DNA of 43,937 nucleotides. Source: SZUA-365 sp034002405 (GTDB lineage: Bacteria; Bacteroidota; Ignavibacteria; SZUA-365). The notes beneath the pieces are model-generated. The model worked only from the letters and a program-made list of their open reading frames with translations. It was not told the origin of the DNA and did no database searches. Location: NCBI GenBank assembly GCA_034002405.1, contig JAVFAS010000024.1, positions 1-43,937 on the forward strand, read 5' to 3'. The position numbers were made by a program, and so were the translations under genes. This document shows, one piece after another, positions 1 through 8,021 of the stretch. Position 1 is the stretch's first letter. Every line of letters begins with the position of its first letter.

Positions 1-358
1 GTGGAGATGGGGGGAATCGAACCCCCGTCCGAAAAGCAGAACCTGCAACTTGCTACGCTCATAGTCGGTCTTTTTAGGTTTCGCTCGCATGCTGCCCGAC
101 AGACAGGACGTGCAAGAAAGCTAGTTCGAAGAAGTGTTTCGGCCCCGTCCTCGAACGCTTCGGGTGCCTAGCCCTCCTGTTGCGACGTCCATCCCCTCAG
201 CCGGTGGGCGAGCCTCGGGGGGACGTGACCGTCAATTAAGCGGCCAGTGCGTAATCGTAGTTGGCAATTATACCATTTGGGACAGGATTAACGTGCTTGC
301 ACCAGGCACGGAACGCGTTTGCATGACCCCGACTTCCCGTCGAAACCATTGCATCCCC
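1..358 (-). ncRNA. ssrA: tmRNA (transfer-messenger RNA), 3' end cut by window edge
   Basis: tmRNA rescues ribosomes stalled on broken mRNAs and tags the product for proteolysis. Read on the minus strand, the 5' end at 358 begins GGGGATGCAATGGTTTCGAC, the usual tmRNA start. The 3' end has the T-arm GGGGGTTCGATTCCCCC followed by acceptor strand CATCTCC, which pairs with GGGGATG. The last two nucleotides of the CCA end fall outside the window. The tag reading frame at about 265-236 encodes ANYDYALAA and a TAA stop, with the hydrophobic ALAA end that proteases recognise. The single-piece form is clear because both ends are in one transcript. Confidence 0.95.
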
Positions 359-367
359 GGAAATTTC

Positions 368-396
368 AATCTACGCATTCGGCGGCACCGACGCAA
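368..396 (-). promoter_or_regulatory. Promoter of tmRNA
   Basis: On the minus strand TTGCGT (396-391), a 17-nt spacer and TAGATT (373-368) lie just upstream of the tmRNA 5' end at 358. The predicted start near 361 fits mature or lightly processed tmRNA. Confidence 0.6.
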
Positions 397-423
397 TGCA
401 ATTTCCACGCGCCGGAGGGGCAG

Positions 424-472
424 AGGGCTAATGGCTTATGGCTAATGGCTAATGTCTCATGGCTGATGGAAG
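424..472. repeat. 7-bp tandem array, unit ATGGCTA
   Basis: Six consecutive 7-bp units from 431 (ATGGCTT, ATGGCTA, ATGGCTA, ATGTCTC, ATGGCTG, ATGGAAG) and a partial unit before them fill the gap between tmRNA and the TonB receptor gene. Variation is at the last base and by occasional substitution. Nothing else is apparent between 397 and 563. It is one of several short-unit arrays in this window. Confidence 0.75.
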
Positions 473-563
473 GATTGGAAATGACGGTGGGAGGGGCGAA
501 ATTTGGGGCTGGATGAGATTATTTTCGAGGATTGGCTTTCAGGAATACGTTTTGCGAGCGCTC

Positions 564-2405
564 ATGATGTTTCTTCGTTGTCGTTTGCTTGAAACAGCTG
601 GTGTCGTGCTGGTGCTGCTCGCGATGGGCGGTGTTGCACGGGCGCAGCAGGATACGATGGAAGTCACGCTCGATGCGGTCACGGTCAGCGCGGGTGCGCT
701 GCCGGTGCAACTGCGGAATGCGACACGGACGGTGGAGGTGATCGACGCACGCGCGATCAGAAACGCGGTGCCGTCGGGCGTGGATGATGTGCTGCGCGGC
801 CTCGGCGGGGTGCATGTGCAACGGCGCGGCGGACATGGCACGCAGGCGGATCTGAGCATGCGGGGTGGCACGTTCAGTCAGACGCTCGTGCTGGTGGATG
901 GCATGCGCGTCAGCGATCCGCAAACCGGACATCACGCATTGCACATTCCGATTCCTCTTGCGATGATCGAGCGCATCGAGGTGCTTCCGGGACATGGCTC
1001 GGCGCTGCTCGGCGCGGATGCCCTCGGCGGCGCGGTCAATCTGGTCACCGCGCGCGGCGGATCCACACAATATCAGGCAGGGATCGAAGGGGGGGATCAT
1101 GGCCTGCGTCGACTCACCGCGAGTGCGGGGTATGGTGGCGAACAGTTTCCCTCGCACACCGCGGCCGAGTACGCCGCCAGCGACGGCTGGCGTGAGGGCA
1201 CGGCCTTCACACACCTGACCGTCTCGCACCTGTCGCGCGCCGCACTGGGCGGCGCGGAACTCTCGCTCCTGGCCGGCTATGCCGACCGCGACTTCGGCGC
1301 CTTCGACTTCTATTCCCCCGGCCGCGGCATCCCGTCCCATGAACGCGTGCGCGTCGGCCACGCCGCGCTCGGTGCCCGCGGTGCGGTCGGACCCCTGCTC
1401 CTGCGCGCACGGCTGTCCTTCCGCGACCTGCGCGACCGCTTTCATTTCGATACACGCATCCCCGACCGCTTCGTCAATGAACACCACACGCAGGTGCTCG
1501 GCGGAGAACTCCGTGGCATTCTCCCCGCCGGAGATGCCGCGACGCTCTCGATCGGACTCGAAGCCGCGGCCGATCGCATCACCAGCAGCAATCTCGGAAC
1601 ACATGACCGCGCGTGGCTCGCCGTTTCCGCCGCGACCCAGTGGCGCGCGGCGGAATGGATCGAGTTCGATGGCGGACTCCGCCTCGACGCCCACCGCGAC
1701 CATTCCCCGCAACTCAACCCGACGTTTGGCGCGCTGCTGCGACCGGGCGGCGCGTGGCTGCTGCGGATGTCGGTGGGACGCTCGTTCCGCCTCCCGACCT
1801 ACACGGATCTGTACTATTCCGACCCGGCGACCGAAGGGAATCCGTCCCTTTACCCCGAATCCGCGTGGTCGGCGGAGGCCGGGGTGGAATGGCGGCCGTC
1901 CCACACCGTCACACTCGGGAGTACGGCGTTTCTGCGCGATCAACGTGACCTGATCGACTATGTCCAGCAGACCCCTGCCGACCCCTTCGTCGCGCGAAAT
2001 TTCACCGCCGCGACGGTGCGTGGATGGGAAGTCCGGATCCAATGGTCCGATACCCGCCATGCGCTGCTCGGACACGCCGACGCCGCGCTGGCCCTGCTCG
2101 CCAACACGATCGACACGCATGGCGCCGCGCGCGTCCGCTATGCGCTTTCCGCACCCACGCGCATGCTGCGGATCCGCCTCGGCGGACGGCTTCCCGCCGC
2201 GATCGAGTGGACCGCGCTCGTCCTCGCCGCCGACCAGCAGATCGCCCGCGACTACGTCACCATGGACCTCCGTCTGCGAAAGGATATCGGAGCGATCGGT
2301 CTGTTTCTCGCCGTGGACAATGCCAGCAATTCCGCGATCGAGGAATTTCCCGGGCTTCCCCTGCCGGGTCGATGGGTGCGCGGAGGCGTGGAGGTCCGGA
2401 TGTGA
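564..2405 (+). CDS. TonB-dependent outer-membrane receptor, BtuB-like
   Basis: This 613-residue protein should be a 22-strand outer-membrane gated channel for a scarce substrate. Residues 1-27 are a signal peptide ending VARA. A plug domain follows to about residue 155, with TVEVIDA, LSMRGGTF and QTLVLVDGMRVSDPQTGHH. The barrel ends PGRWVRGGVEVRM. The plug wording and short length resemble BtuB-like cobalamin receptors, but no cobalamin riboswitch is visible upstream, so the substrate is open. The start at 564 was chosen because the signal peptide begins there; the frame is open further upstream through the 7-bp array, which is unlikely to be coding. Confidence 0.85.
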   Translation: MMFLRCRLLETAGVVLVLLAMGGVARAQQDTMEVTLDAVTVSAGALPVQLRNATRTVEVIDARAIRNAVPSGVDDVLRGLGGVHVQRRGGHGTQADLSMRGGTFSQTLVLVDGMRVSDPQTGHHALHIPIPLAMIERIEVLPGHGSALLGADALGGAVNLVTARGGSTQYQAGIEGGDHGLRRLTASAGYGGEQFPSHTAAEYAASDGWREGTAFTHLTVSHLSRAALGGAELSLLAGYADRDFGAFDFYSPGRGIPSHERVRVGHAALGARGAVGPLLLRARLSFRDLRDRFHFDTRIPDRFVNEHHTQVLGGELRGILPAGDAATLSIGLEAAADRITSSNLGTHDRAWLAVSAATQWRAAEWIEFDGGLRLDAHRDHSPQLNPTFGALLRPGGAWLLRMSVGRSFRLPTYTDLYYSDPATEGNPSLYPESAWSAEAGVEWRPSHTVTLGSTAFLRDQRDLIDYVQQTPADPFVARNFTAATVRGWEVRIQWSDTRHALLGHADAALALLANTIDTHGAARVRYALSAPTRMLRIRLGGRLPAAIEWTALVLAADQQIARDYVTMDLRLRKDIGAIGLFLAVDNASNSAIEEFPGLPLPGRWVRGGVEVRM

Positions 2406-2531
2406 CGGATGTCAGCATGACAAACGGTCACAATGACCGGATGTGCCGGATCGTGTCGACCTGACAGTATTCTCGCGGAAATCCTCTATTTTGAATGCAC
2501 CGCAGGGACTCATCACACGAGGCAACTTCGC

Positions 2532-3881
2532 ATGGCCTACAACTCCAACCCTCTCGGTCACAGCGCGGCCTTCCGCCGTCGGCGCATCATGAATTGGCTG
2601 CCGCTGGGACTGACCTACGCGTTCCTCTACATGGCGCGCTACAATCTCACGGTGTCGAAAAACGCCCTGGGCGACCTCATGTCCAAGGAGGCCTTCGGCA
2701 TCATCTTCGCCGCGGGCACGATTACCTACGCGTTCTCTTTTCTCATCAACGGTCCGCTGACCGACCGCATCGGCGGGAAGAAAGCAATCCTGATCGGTGC
2801 GGCGGGTTCCGCCGCGATGAATATTCTCATGGGTGTGCTCCTGCTCGGCATTCTCGAGTGGGGGTGGACCCTGAACCTCACACTCGTGTTCTCCATCGCC
2901 TATGCGATGAACATGTACTTCCAGAGCTATGGCGCCGTGGCGATCGTCAAGGTCAACGCCGCCTGGTTCCACGTCCGCGAGCGCGGCGTGTTCGGCGGCA
3001 TCTTCGGAATCCTGATTTCGCTCGGCCTGTATTTCGCCTTTGACTGGAGCCAGGCCATCGTCAACTGGACCGAGGCCGTCAATCCCGCCCAACCGCAATA
3101 TTGGCTCGTGTTCATCGTTCCCGCCGTCATCCTGCTGTTCTGGTTCGTGCTCGACTGGGTGATTCTCAAGGACCTTCCCAGCGAAGCGGGACATCCAGAC
3201 CTGAATACCGGCGATGCCTCGTCGGGCGAGGCGGACACGCCGTTCTCGCTCAAGGACATTCTCCGCCGCATCTTCACCAATCCGGTGATCATCACGGTCG
3301 GACTGATCGAACTGTGCACCGGCGTGCTGCGCAATGGTGTCATGCACTGGTTCCCGATCTATGCCAAGGAGCAGATCGCGGCGGCGGCATCGGTCGCGTC
3401 GTGGGAGTTCTGGCTCAACAACTGGGGACTCATGCTCATGATCGCGGGCGCCACGGGCGGAATGCTCGCGGGCTGGATGTCCGACCACCTCTTCGGCTCG
3501 CGCCGCGCCCCGGTCGCCGGTCTCTTTTATGGCGTGCTGCTGATTGCGGTCATCGGAATGATCTTCGCCCTCGAGGATACGCCGCATCTGCTGGGCGGAC
3601 TCGTGTTCGTGATCTCCATCATGGTCATCGGCACGCATGGCATGCTCAGCGGGACCGCGACGATGGACTTCGGCGGAAAGAAAGCCGCCGCGACCGCGGT
3701 GGGACTGATCGACGGCCTGGTCTATCTCGGTACCGGTATCCAGTCGCTGTCGCTCGGCTACATCACCAGCACAAACTGGAATTACTGGCCCGTTTTTCTT
3801 ATTCCCTTCGCGCTGATCGGCATTCTGCTCACGATCCGCATCTGGCATGCGATTCCGTCGCGAGCGGGTCGATTGCCATGA
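2532..3881 (+). CDS. MFS transporter, organophosphate:phosphate antiporter (GlpT/UhpT-like) family
   Basis: A 449-residue inner-membrane transporter with about 12 hydrophobic segments. The N-terminal segment LTYAFLYMARYNLTVSKN resembles the first helix of the OPA family (GlpT, UhpT, UhpC), with the Arg used for phosphate binding. The loop between helices 2 and 3 carries GPLTDRIGGKKA, the MFS signature. The family exchanges sugar or glycerol phosphates for phosphate; the substrate here cannot be told. The ATG at 2532 fits the family N-terminus. A longer in-frame start at 2433 overlaps a likely promoter segment (TATTTT at 2487-2492) and was rejected. Confidence 0.85.
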   Translation: MAYNSNPLGHSAAFRRRRIMNWLPLGLTYAFLYMARYNLTVSKNALGDLMSKEAFGIIFAAGTITYAFSFLINGPLTDRIGGKKAILIGAAGSAAMNILMGVLLLGILEWGWTLNLTLVFSIAYAMNMYFQSYGAVAIVKVNAAWFHVRERGVFGGIFGILISLGLYFAFDWSQAIVNWTEAVNPAQPQYWLVFIVPAVILLFWFVLDWVILKDLPSEAGHPDLNTGDASSGEADTPFSLKDILRRIFTNPVIITVGLIELCTGVLRNGVMHWFPIYAKEQIAAAASVASWEFWLNNWGLMLMIAGATGGMLAGWMSDHLFGSRRAPVAGLFYGVLLIAVIGMIFALEDTPHLLGGLVFVISIMVIGTHGMLSGTATMDFGGKKAAATAVGLIDGLVYLGTGIQSLSLGYITSTNWNYWPVFLIPFALIGILLTIRIWHAIPSRAGRLP

Positions 3882-3887
3882 TGTGCG

Positions 3888-3959
3888 GTCAAGAAGTCAA
3901 AAGGTCAAAAGGTCAAAAGGTCAAAAGGTCAAAAGGTCAAAATGTCAAACGGTCAAGGG
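3888..3959. repeat. 8-bp tandem array, unit GTCAAAAG, nine units in register
   Basis: Nine 8-bp units run without a break: GTCAAGAA, five copies of GTCAAAAG, then GTCAAAAT, GTCAAACG and GTCAAGGG. The last two units have inverted copies just downstream (CGTTTGAC at 3969-3976 and CCCTTGAC at 3985-3992), so the array ends in a hairpin. It occupies the gap after the MFS gene. Confidence 0.85.
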
Positions 3960-3976
3960 ACTCTCGACCGTTTGAC
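3944..3976. terminator. Hairpin at end of the 8-bp array
   Basis: GTCAAACGGTC (3944-3954) and GACCGTTTGAC (3966-3976) form a perfect 11-bp stem with an 11-nt loop. There is no U-run after it, so it may be a structural element of the array and not an intrinsic terminator of the MFS transcript. Confidence 0.4.
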
Positions 3977-4043
3977 ACGTTGCCCCCTTGACTGTTTGCC
4001 TCTTCCCACGAACACGACACACCATAGAATGGAGATACACACC

Positions 4044-4763
4044 ATGTCAGCGACCTTTCCCGTCATCATTCTCTGCGGACGGCCGGCTTCCGGGAAGTCC
4101 GAGGTGATTGATTATCTGAAAAAGACGACCGTCGATGAGCGTTCGCGGCGTTTCGGCATCGGACCCTTCGAAGAGATCGACGACTTCCCGATGCTCTGGA
4201 CCTGGTTCGAGGAAGATGCGATTCTCGAGAAGGTGCTCGGCAAACCGCGTATCCATACCGATGCGGATGGCTACTTCCTCCACCAATATCAGTGGGATTT
4301 GCTCATCGAGCGCATCAGTCTCGAGTATCAGAAACGCCTGCGCGACGCGGACTACCACGACCGCTTCACCGCCATCATCGAGTTCTCCCGCGGCACCGAA
4401 CATGGGGGCTACGCCTCCGCGTTCCAGCATCTGAGTGATGCCATTCTCGAGAAGGCGCTGATCGTCTACATCGATGTCCCGTACGAAGAGTCGCTGCGGA
4501 AGAACCGCAAGCGCTTCAACCCCGCGCGTCCCGACAGCATTCTCGAACACGGCCTTCCCGACGCGAAACTCGAACGACTCTATCATCATGTCGACTGGGA
4601 AGAGGTGACGAAGGACTCGCCCACCCATATCGTGATTAACGGACATTCGGTTCCGTATGTCGTGTTTGATAACATGCCCAGCAAGACCGACGATCCGGCG
4701 ACGCTCGGTCCGGCGTTGGAGGAGGTGTTTGCGCGGGCGCGGATGTTGGTGGGGAAGGGGTGA
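4044..4763 (+). CDS. P-loop kinase-like ATPase, function unknown
   Basis: A 239-residue soluble protein with a Walker A motif GRPASGKS at residues 12-19 following a beta strand (FPVIILC), as in small-molecule kinases of the zeta-toxin/adenylylsulfate-kinase/shikimate-kinase superfamily. A conserved-looking acidic patch (EEIDDF, WTWFEED) follows, then IIEFSRGTEHGGY and LIVYIDVPYEESLRKNRKR, which resembles a kinase lid with several basic residues. The substrate is unknown. ATG at 4044 has GGAGAT seven nucleotides upstream. The stop codon lies inside the first unit of the AGGGGTGA array. Confidence 0.65.
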   Translation: MSATFPVIILCGRPASGKSEVIDYLKKTTVDERSRRFGIGPFEEIDDFPMLWTWFEEDAILEKVLGKPRIHTDADGYFLHQYQWDLLIERISLEYQKRLRDADYHDRFTAIIEFSRGTEHGGYASAFQHLSDAILEKALIVYIDVPYEESLRKNRKRFNPARPDSILEHGLPDAKLERLYHHVDWEEVTKDSPTHIVINGHSVPYVVFDNMPSKTDDPATLGPALEEVFARARMLVGKG

Positions 4764-4827
4764 AGGGGTGAAGGGGTGAAAGGGTGAAAGGGTGAAGGGG
4801 TGAAGAGGTGAAGAGGGGAAGAGGATG
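4756..4827. repeat. 8-bp tandem array, unit AGGGGTGA
   Basis: Eight or nine 8-bp units (AGGGGTGA, AAGGGTGA, AGAGGTGA, AGAGGGGA and so on) begin inside the last codons of the kinase-like gene, supply its TGA stop and continue into the gap. Units drift in sequence but keep the 8-bp phase. Confidence 0.8.
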
Positions 4828-4862
4828 AAATGAAAACGGGCCGGTTGTGAGACCGGCCCGTT
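4825..4862 (-). terminator. Intrinsic terminator for the TonB receptor operon
   Basis: AACGGGCCGGT (4835-4845) and ACCGGCCCGTT (4852-4862) pair perfectly over 11 bp with loop TGTGAG. On the minus strand the stem is followed by TTCATTTC, a T-rich tail, so it best serves the receptor gene ending at 4927. Confidence 0.75.
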
Positions 4863-4871
4863 GGGTCTACG

Positions 4872-4918
4872 CGTCCGCGTGGGGGGACGGTAGGGTTGTC
4901 CCGCGTGGGGGGGACAAC
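4872..4918. repeat. Pair of near-identical small hairpins
   Basis: CGTCC-N8-GGACG (4872-4889) and GTTGTCCC-N8-GGGACAAC (4895-4918) share the core CCnGCGTGGGGGGAC. They lie between the receptor stop codon and the main terminator. Confidence 0.4.
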
Positions 4919-4926
4919 GATCGAGG

Positions 4927-7173
4927 TCAGAAGACGTTGAGACGCGCGCGGATGCCGGCGTAGATCTCGCGGCCCTTGACGGGACCCCAGGCGAAGCCGG
5001 GTTCGAAATAGGACTGAAAGGGATTCGCGGCGTTCAGGATGGGATTGTCCTGACGGAAATCGAGCAAGTTTTCCGCACCGGCGTAAAGATCGAAGGCCTC
5101 CCAACTCCGCTGCACGTGAAGGTGGAGAAGAAGATATGCATCTCCGAATTCGGGAAGCTGGAACTCCTCGGGATAGGCCGATGTCCGGGGCAGTTTCTGC
5201 GCACCGCGCCATTCCGCCGTGAGCGTCGTCTGCCAGGCCTCGTCCGCGCTTTTCGCGGTGATCACGCCGAGCAGCCGGTCGCGTGTCACGAAGGGCAGCG
5301 AGCGATGCATGCCGTCGCGGGTCTCATAGACATCGGCGAAGGTGTAGGAGAAGCGGAACAGGAAGGGAGCGATATCGCCGGTGATTTCGGCCATCACATT
5401 GTCGGCGGTCGAGGTGCCGTCGATGTTCCGGAAGACAATCAATGCGGGATCGTCGTCATATTCCGCCACGACCTGCGCGGAAAAATTGCTGCGGTACACA
5501 TCGATGTTGAACGTGCCGGTGAGCGAGCCGAGCGCATAGTATCGGGTCACGCTGAGCCCGTAGGTCCACGCGCGTTCCGGATCGAGGTCCGCCTCGAAAC
5601 GGATGTCCCGCCAGCTCGCCAGCGCGGCGGGGTGTTGCACGAACATGCGTGCGACGCGGAAGGCGCTTCCGACGGATGCGCGCAGCGTGGTCAGCTCGTC
5701 GAGCGCATAGCGGGCGAACAGACGGGGCGTGAAGATCGTGCCCTCGTCATTGCGGAAATCCGCCCGGGCGCCCGCGACGATGGTCAGCGCGTCGTCGAGA
5801 AAATTGGATTTGTGTTCGGCGAACACACCAGGGGCGACGACGTCGGCGGTGTAGGTCCCACCGTAGGTCTTGCCCAGCGGGTTGCGTCCGAGGTCCACCG
5901 TTTCATCGAGCCGGTTGACGAGCAGGCTCACGCCCGCGGTGATCGTGTGTTCCTCGAACCACGGGGATGCCCAGGCGGCGTCACCATAGAAGACCTGCTC
6001 CTCCGCGGTGTATCGCGTGCTGCCGTACCACGAATCCTGGTCGTGCATGCTTCCACCGAGATGCAGTTTCAGCGCATCACCATCGCCGAGGTCGAATTCG
6101 GTGCGGTTGAAGAGTTCGATGCGGTTGTTGCGCATGGTCTGTCCGAAGATGAGATCGCCGCCGCGATGCGTCGGCACATCGTACGCTTCCTGGCCGCCGA
6201 TGCGGTCTTCCCAGGTGTATTTTACACCGGTATTGGCGATGATGCCCTCGGCTTCGCCGTGATATTTCCATTTCGCAAGGGCGGAGAAACGGTCGGTAAG
6301 CGGCATGTCGAGAAATCCGTCGGCATTGCCGTCGTGCTTGAGGCCGCGTCGGACCCCGTGCAGCGCCAGCATGCCGCTCCAGTTTCCAAACGTGCGCATG
6401 ACATAGGCATTGTATTGCTGTTCGAGAAAGCTGTTCGCAAACGCGTTGAAGAACAGCGGTTCGTCGCGGTCGCTGTCGCGCAGCAGCACATTGATCAGGC
6501 CGGAGAAGGACTCGGGTCCTTGCAGCACCGAACTGGTGCCCTTGCTGACCATGATGCGGTCGATGAACGGTCCGGGAATGAAGCTCACACCGAGATGGGT
6601 GTTGAGTCCGCTCGCCAGCGCGGGGACGTTGTCAAGCAGCACCTGACTGTACACCCCCTCGAGGCCGAGCATTTTCAGCTGTTTCGTGTCGGTGATGATA
6701 TCGACGGCTTCGGATTGCACGGATGACGTCGTGCCGAAGCAGCCCGAGAGATCGCAGCAGGCCGCGTGCTCGAGTTCCTCGGCGGTGATGACTTCGGTTT
6801 TCTGTTCGATGGGCGCGATGTAGGTCTCCGGCGCCTTCGCCTCGACCTGGACCTCCCCGGTACTGCGGGGCCGCGTCAGCACGACCGCGATGTCATCACG
6901 ATCCGCGACATCAAGCGTCTCCGGTTCGAAGGCCACGTGACTGATGACGAGGCGGCGGTCGGTGACGCCATCCGCATCGAGGTGGAACTGCCCGTGTGCA
7001 TCGCTGACGGCGCCATGCGTCGTGCCGATCCAGAAGACATGCGCGCCGCGGAGTTCCGTGCGACTGCCGTCCTGTTCCCCGTGGATGGTGCCGTGCAGGT
7101 GCTGCGCGGTGGCGGAATACAGGGAAAGAGAAATGAATGTCAGGAATATCAAGAAAAGTCTGCTGCCATGCAT
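4927..7173 (-). CDS. TonB-dependent receptor with carboxypeptidase-regulatory-like N-terminus, probable metal-related
   Basis: A 748-residue outer-membrane receptor. Residues 1-24 are a signal peptide, and about 25-110 form a carboxypeptidase-regulatory-like beta domain common in Bacteroidota receptors. At the start of the plug is the Cys motif AACCDLSGCFG (Cys139, 140, 145), close to the ACCNLSESF-type motif of receptors found with small Cys/His-rich proteins in metal-associated loci. The plug ends near SSVLQGPESFSGLINVLL; the rest is barrel. ATG at 7173 is preceded by AGGAGG at good spacing; a longer in-frame extension overlaps the upstream gene. It follows the Cys/His-rich gene by 59 nt, so the two probably form an operon. 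Copper, zinc or mercury handling is an inference from context. Confidence 0.85.
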   Translation of the reverse strand: MHGSRLFLIFLTFISLSLYSATAQHLHGTIHGEQDGSRTELRGAHVFWIGTTHGAVSDAHGQFHLDADGVTDRRLVISHVAFEPETLDVADRDDIAVVLTRPRSTGEVQVEAKAPETYIAPIEQKTEVITAEELEHAACCDLSGCFGTTSSVQSEAVDIITDTKQLKMLGLEGVYSQVLLDNVPALASGLNTHLGVSFIPGPFIDRIMVSKGTSSVLQGPESFSGLINVLLRDSDRDEPLFFNAFANSFLEQQYNAYVMRTFGNWSGMLALHGVRRGLKHDGNADGFLDMPLTDRFSALAKWKYHGEAEGIIANTGVKYTWEDRIGGQEAYDVPTHRGGDLIFGQTMRNNRIELFNRTEFDLGDGDALKLHLGGSMHDQDSWYGSTRYTAEEQVFYGDAAWASPWFEEHTITAGVSLLVNRLDETVDLGRNPLGKTYGGTYTADVVAPGVFAEHKSNFLDDALTIVAGARADFRNDEGTIFTPRLFARYALDELTTLRASVGSAFRVARMFVQHPAALASWRDIRFEADLDPERAWTYGLSVTRYYALGSLTGTFNIDVYRSNFSAQVVAEYDDDPALIVFRNIDGTSTADNVMAEITGDIAPFLFRFSYTFADVYETRDGMHRSLPFVTRDRLLGVITAKSADEAWQTTLTAEWRGAQKLPRTSAYPEEFQLPEFGDAYLLLHLHVQRSWEAFDLYAGAENLLDFRQDNPILNAANPFQSYFEPGFAWGPVKGREIYAGIRARLNVF

Positions 7174-7232
7174 GGCAACCTCCTGCGTCTGTGGACTGGG
7201 AAACGTCGTGGGAAACGTGTTGGGGCAGTCGA

Positions 7233-7724
7233 TCAGGAACGAGGAGGGAGGAAGGTCTCGGGATAGGTGCCGGGAAGGATGGCGGTGGAGAGGGAGGGGA
7301 CCGCCGAGGTCAGCGGGATATCGGTGTCGAACGACGTGGTGTGCAGCACCGACTGAATGGAGATGTGCACGCACCCGGCGTGGCATTCACGGTCGTGGCA
7401 GTGTCCGTCCTCGCACCCGGATGCATCACTGGCGGCATCGCGCGCACCGCTCGAGCAGCAGCCGTCGGCCGGATCCTGTCCGGTGGTCGTGCCATTGACC
7501 TCGTGAACGTCGGCCGCCGCGCACGGAGTGTCGTGACAATCTTCCTGCGACGACGGTGCGGCGTACCAGACGAAACCGTCGTGGTGGACGCGATTGGTCG
7601 ATGATTCAAGCCAGCTGTGCAGGGGGGAGAGCAGTTGCACCACGGCGATCAGCATCAGGAGCATCCCGCCGATGCGCGGGGGGACGTTCTGCCGGTGATA
7701 TGGACGATCGCGGTGCATTTGCAT
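7233..7724 (-). CDS. Small Cys/His-rich membrane protein, partner of the TonB receptor
   Basis: A 163-residue protein with one hydrophobic segment (about residues 20-35) and an exported Cys/His-rich part. Cysteines fall at about 63, 68, 89, 90, 104, 109, 114 and 118, with the dense motif CEDGHCHDRECHAGC, which looks like a metal-binding site. The tail (TYPETFLPPRS) is Pro-rich. The pairing of this type of protein with a CC-motif TonB receptor is typical of Bacteroidota metal loci. The ATG at 7724 was chosen over an upstream one at 7781 because the extension crosses an 8-A run and lacks a recognisable binding site; the start is uncertain. Confidence 0.6.
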   Translation of the reverse strand: MQMHRDRPYHRQNVPPRIGGMLLMLIAVVQLLSPLHSWLESSTNRVHHDGFVWYAAPSSQEDCHDTPCAAADVHEVNGTTTGQDPADGCCSSGARDAASDASGCEDGHCHDRECHAGCVHISIQSVLHTTSFDTDIPLTSAVPSLSTAILPGTYPETFLPPRS

Positions 7725-7827
7725 CCGGTAAAGGTAAAAAAAACAAACACCCTCGCGCAAGGGAAAAACCTCCGGGCGCATTTTCGTGATAAAGGTCCTA
7801 AATCCTTAAAATTGCCAATCATGGCTC

Positions 7828-7856
7828 TTGCATTTCCAAAACAGAAAAGCTATAAT
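7828..7856 (+). promoter_or_regulatory. Strong promoter for the hexaheme cytochrome
   Basis: TTGCAT (7828-7833), a 17-nt spacer and a perfect TATAAT (7851-7856). The start near 7863 gives a leader of about 160 nt before the ATG at 8022. The leader (7863-8021) shows no convincing riboswitch. The region 7725-8021 holds no other gene. Confidence 0.75.
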
Positions 7857-8021
7857 AGGACCATAACATGTGATACACTCAATTGTTGATGTTCACAGTA
7901 TCTCACCTCGACAACAAGCCGTATTGATGACTCCTCCGATTTTCACGCATAGAGGTTTTCCACGAAGACACGAACCGTTCAAGGTTCTCACCACTAACCC
8001 ATCATCAATGCAGGAGAGGTT

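Noticed and set aside
359..563. Cobalamin riboswitch in front of the BtuB-like receptor
   Set aside because: The gap holds only the tmRNA promoter and a 7-bp tandem array; no B12-box-like segment was seen.
4927..7173. Long plus-strand open frame (5116-6726) opposite the TonB receptor
   Set aside because: No recognisable domain or binding site; the minus-strand receptor has a signal peptide, a plug and a well-placed AGGAGG.
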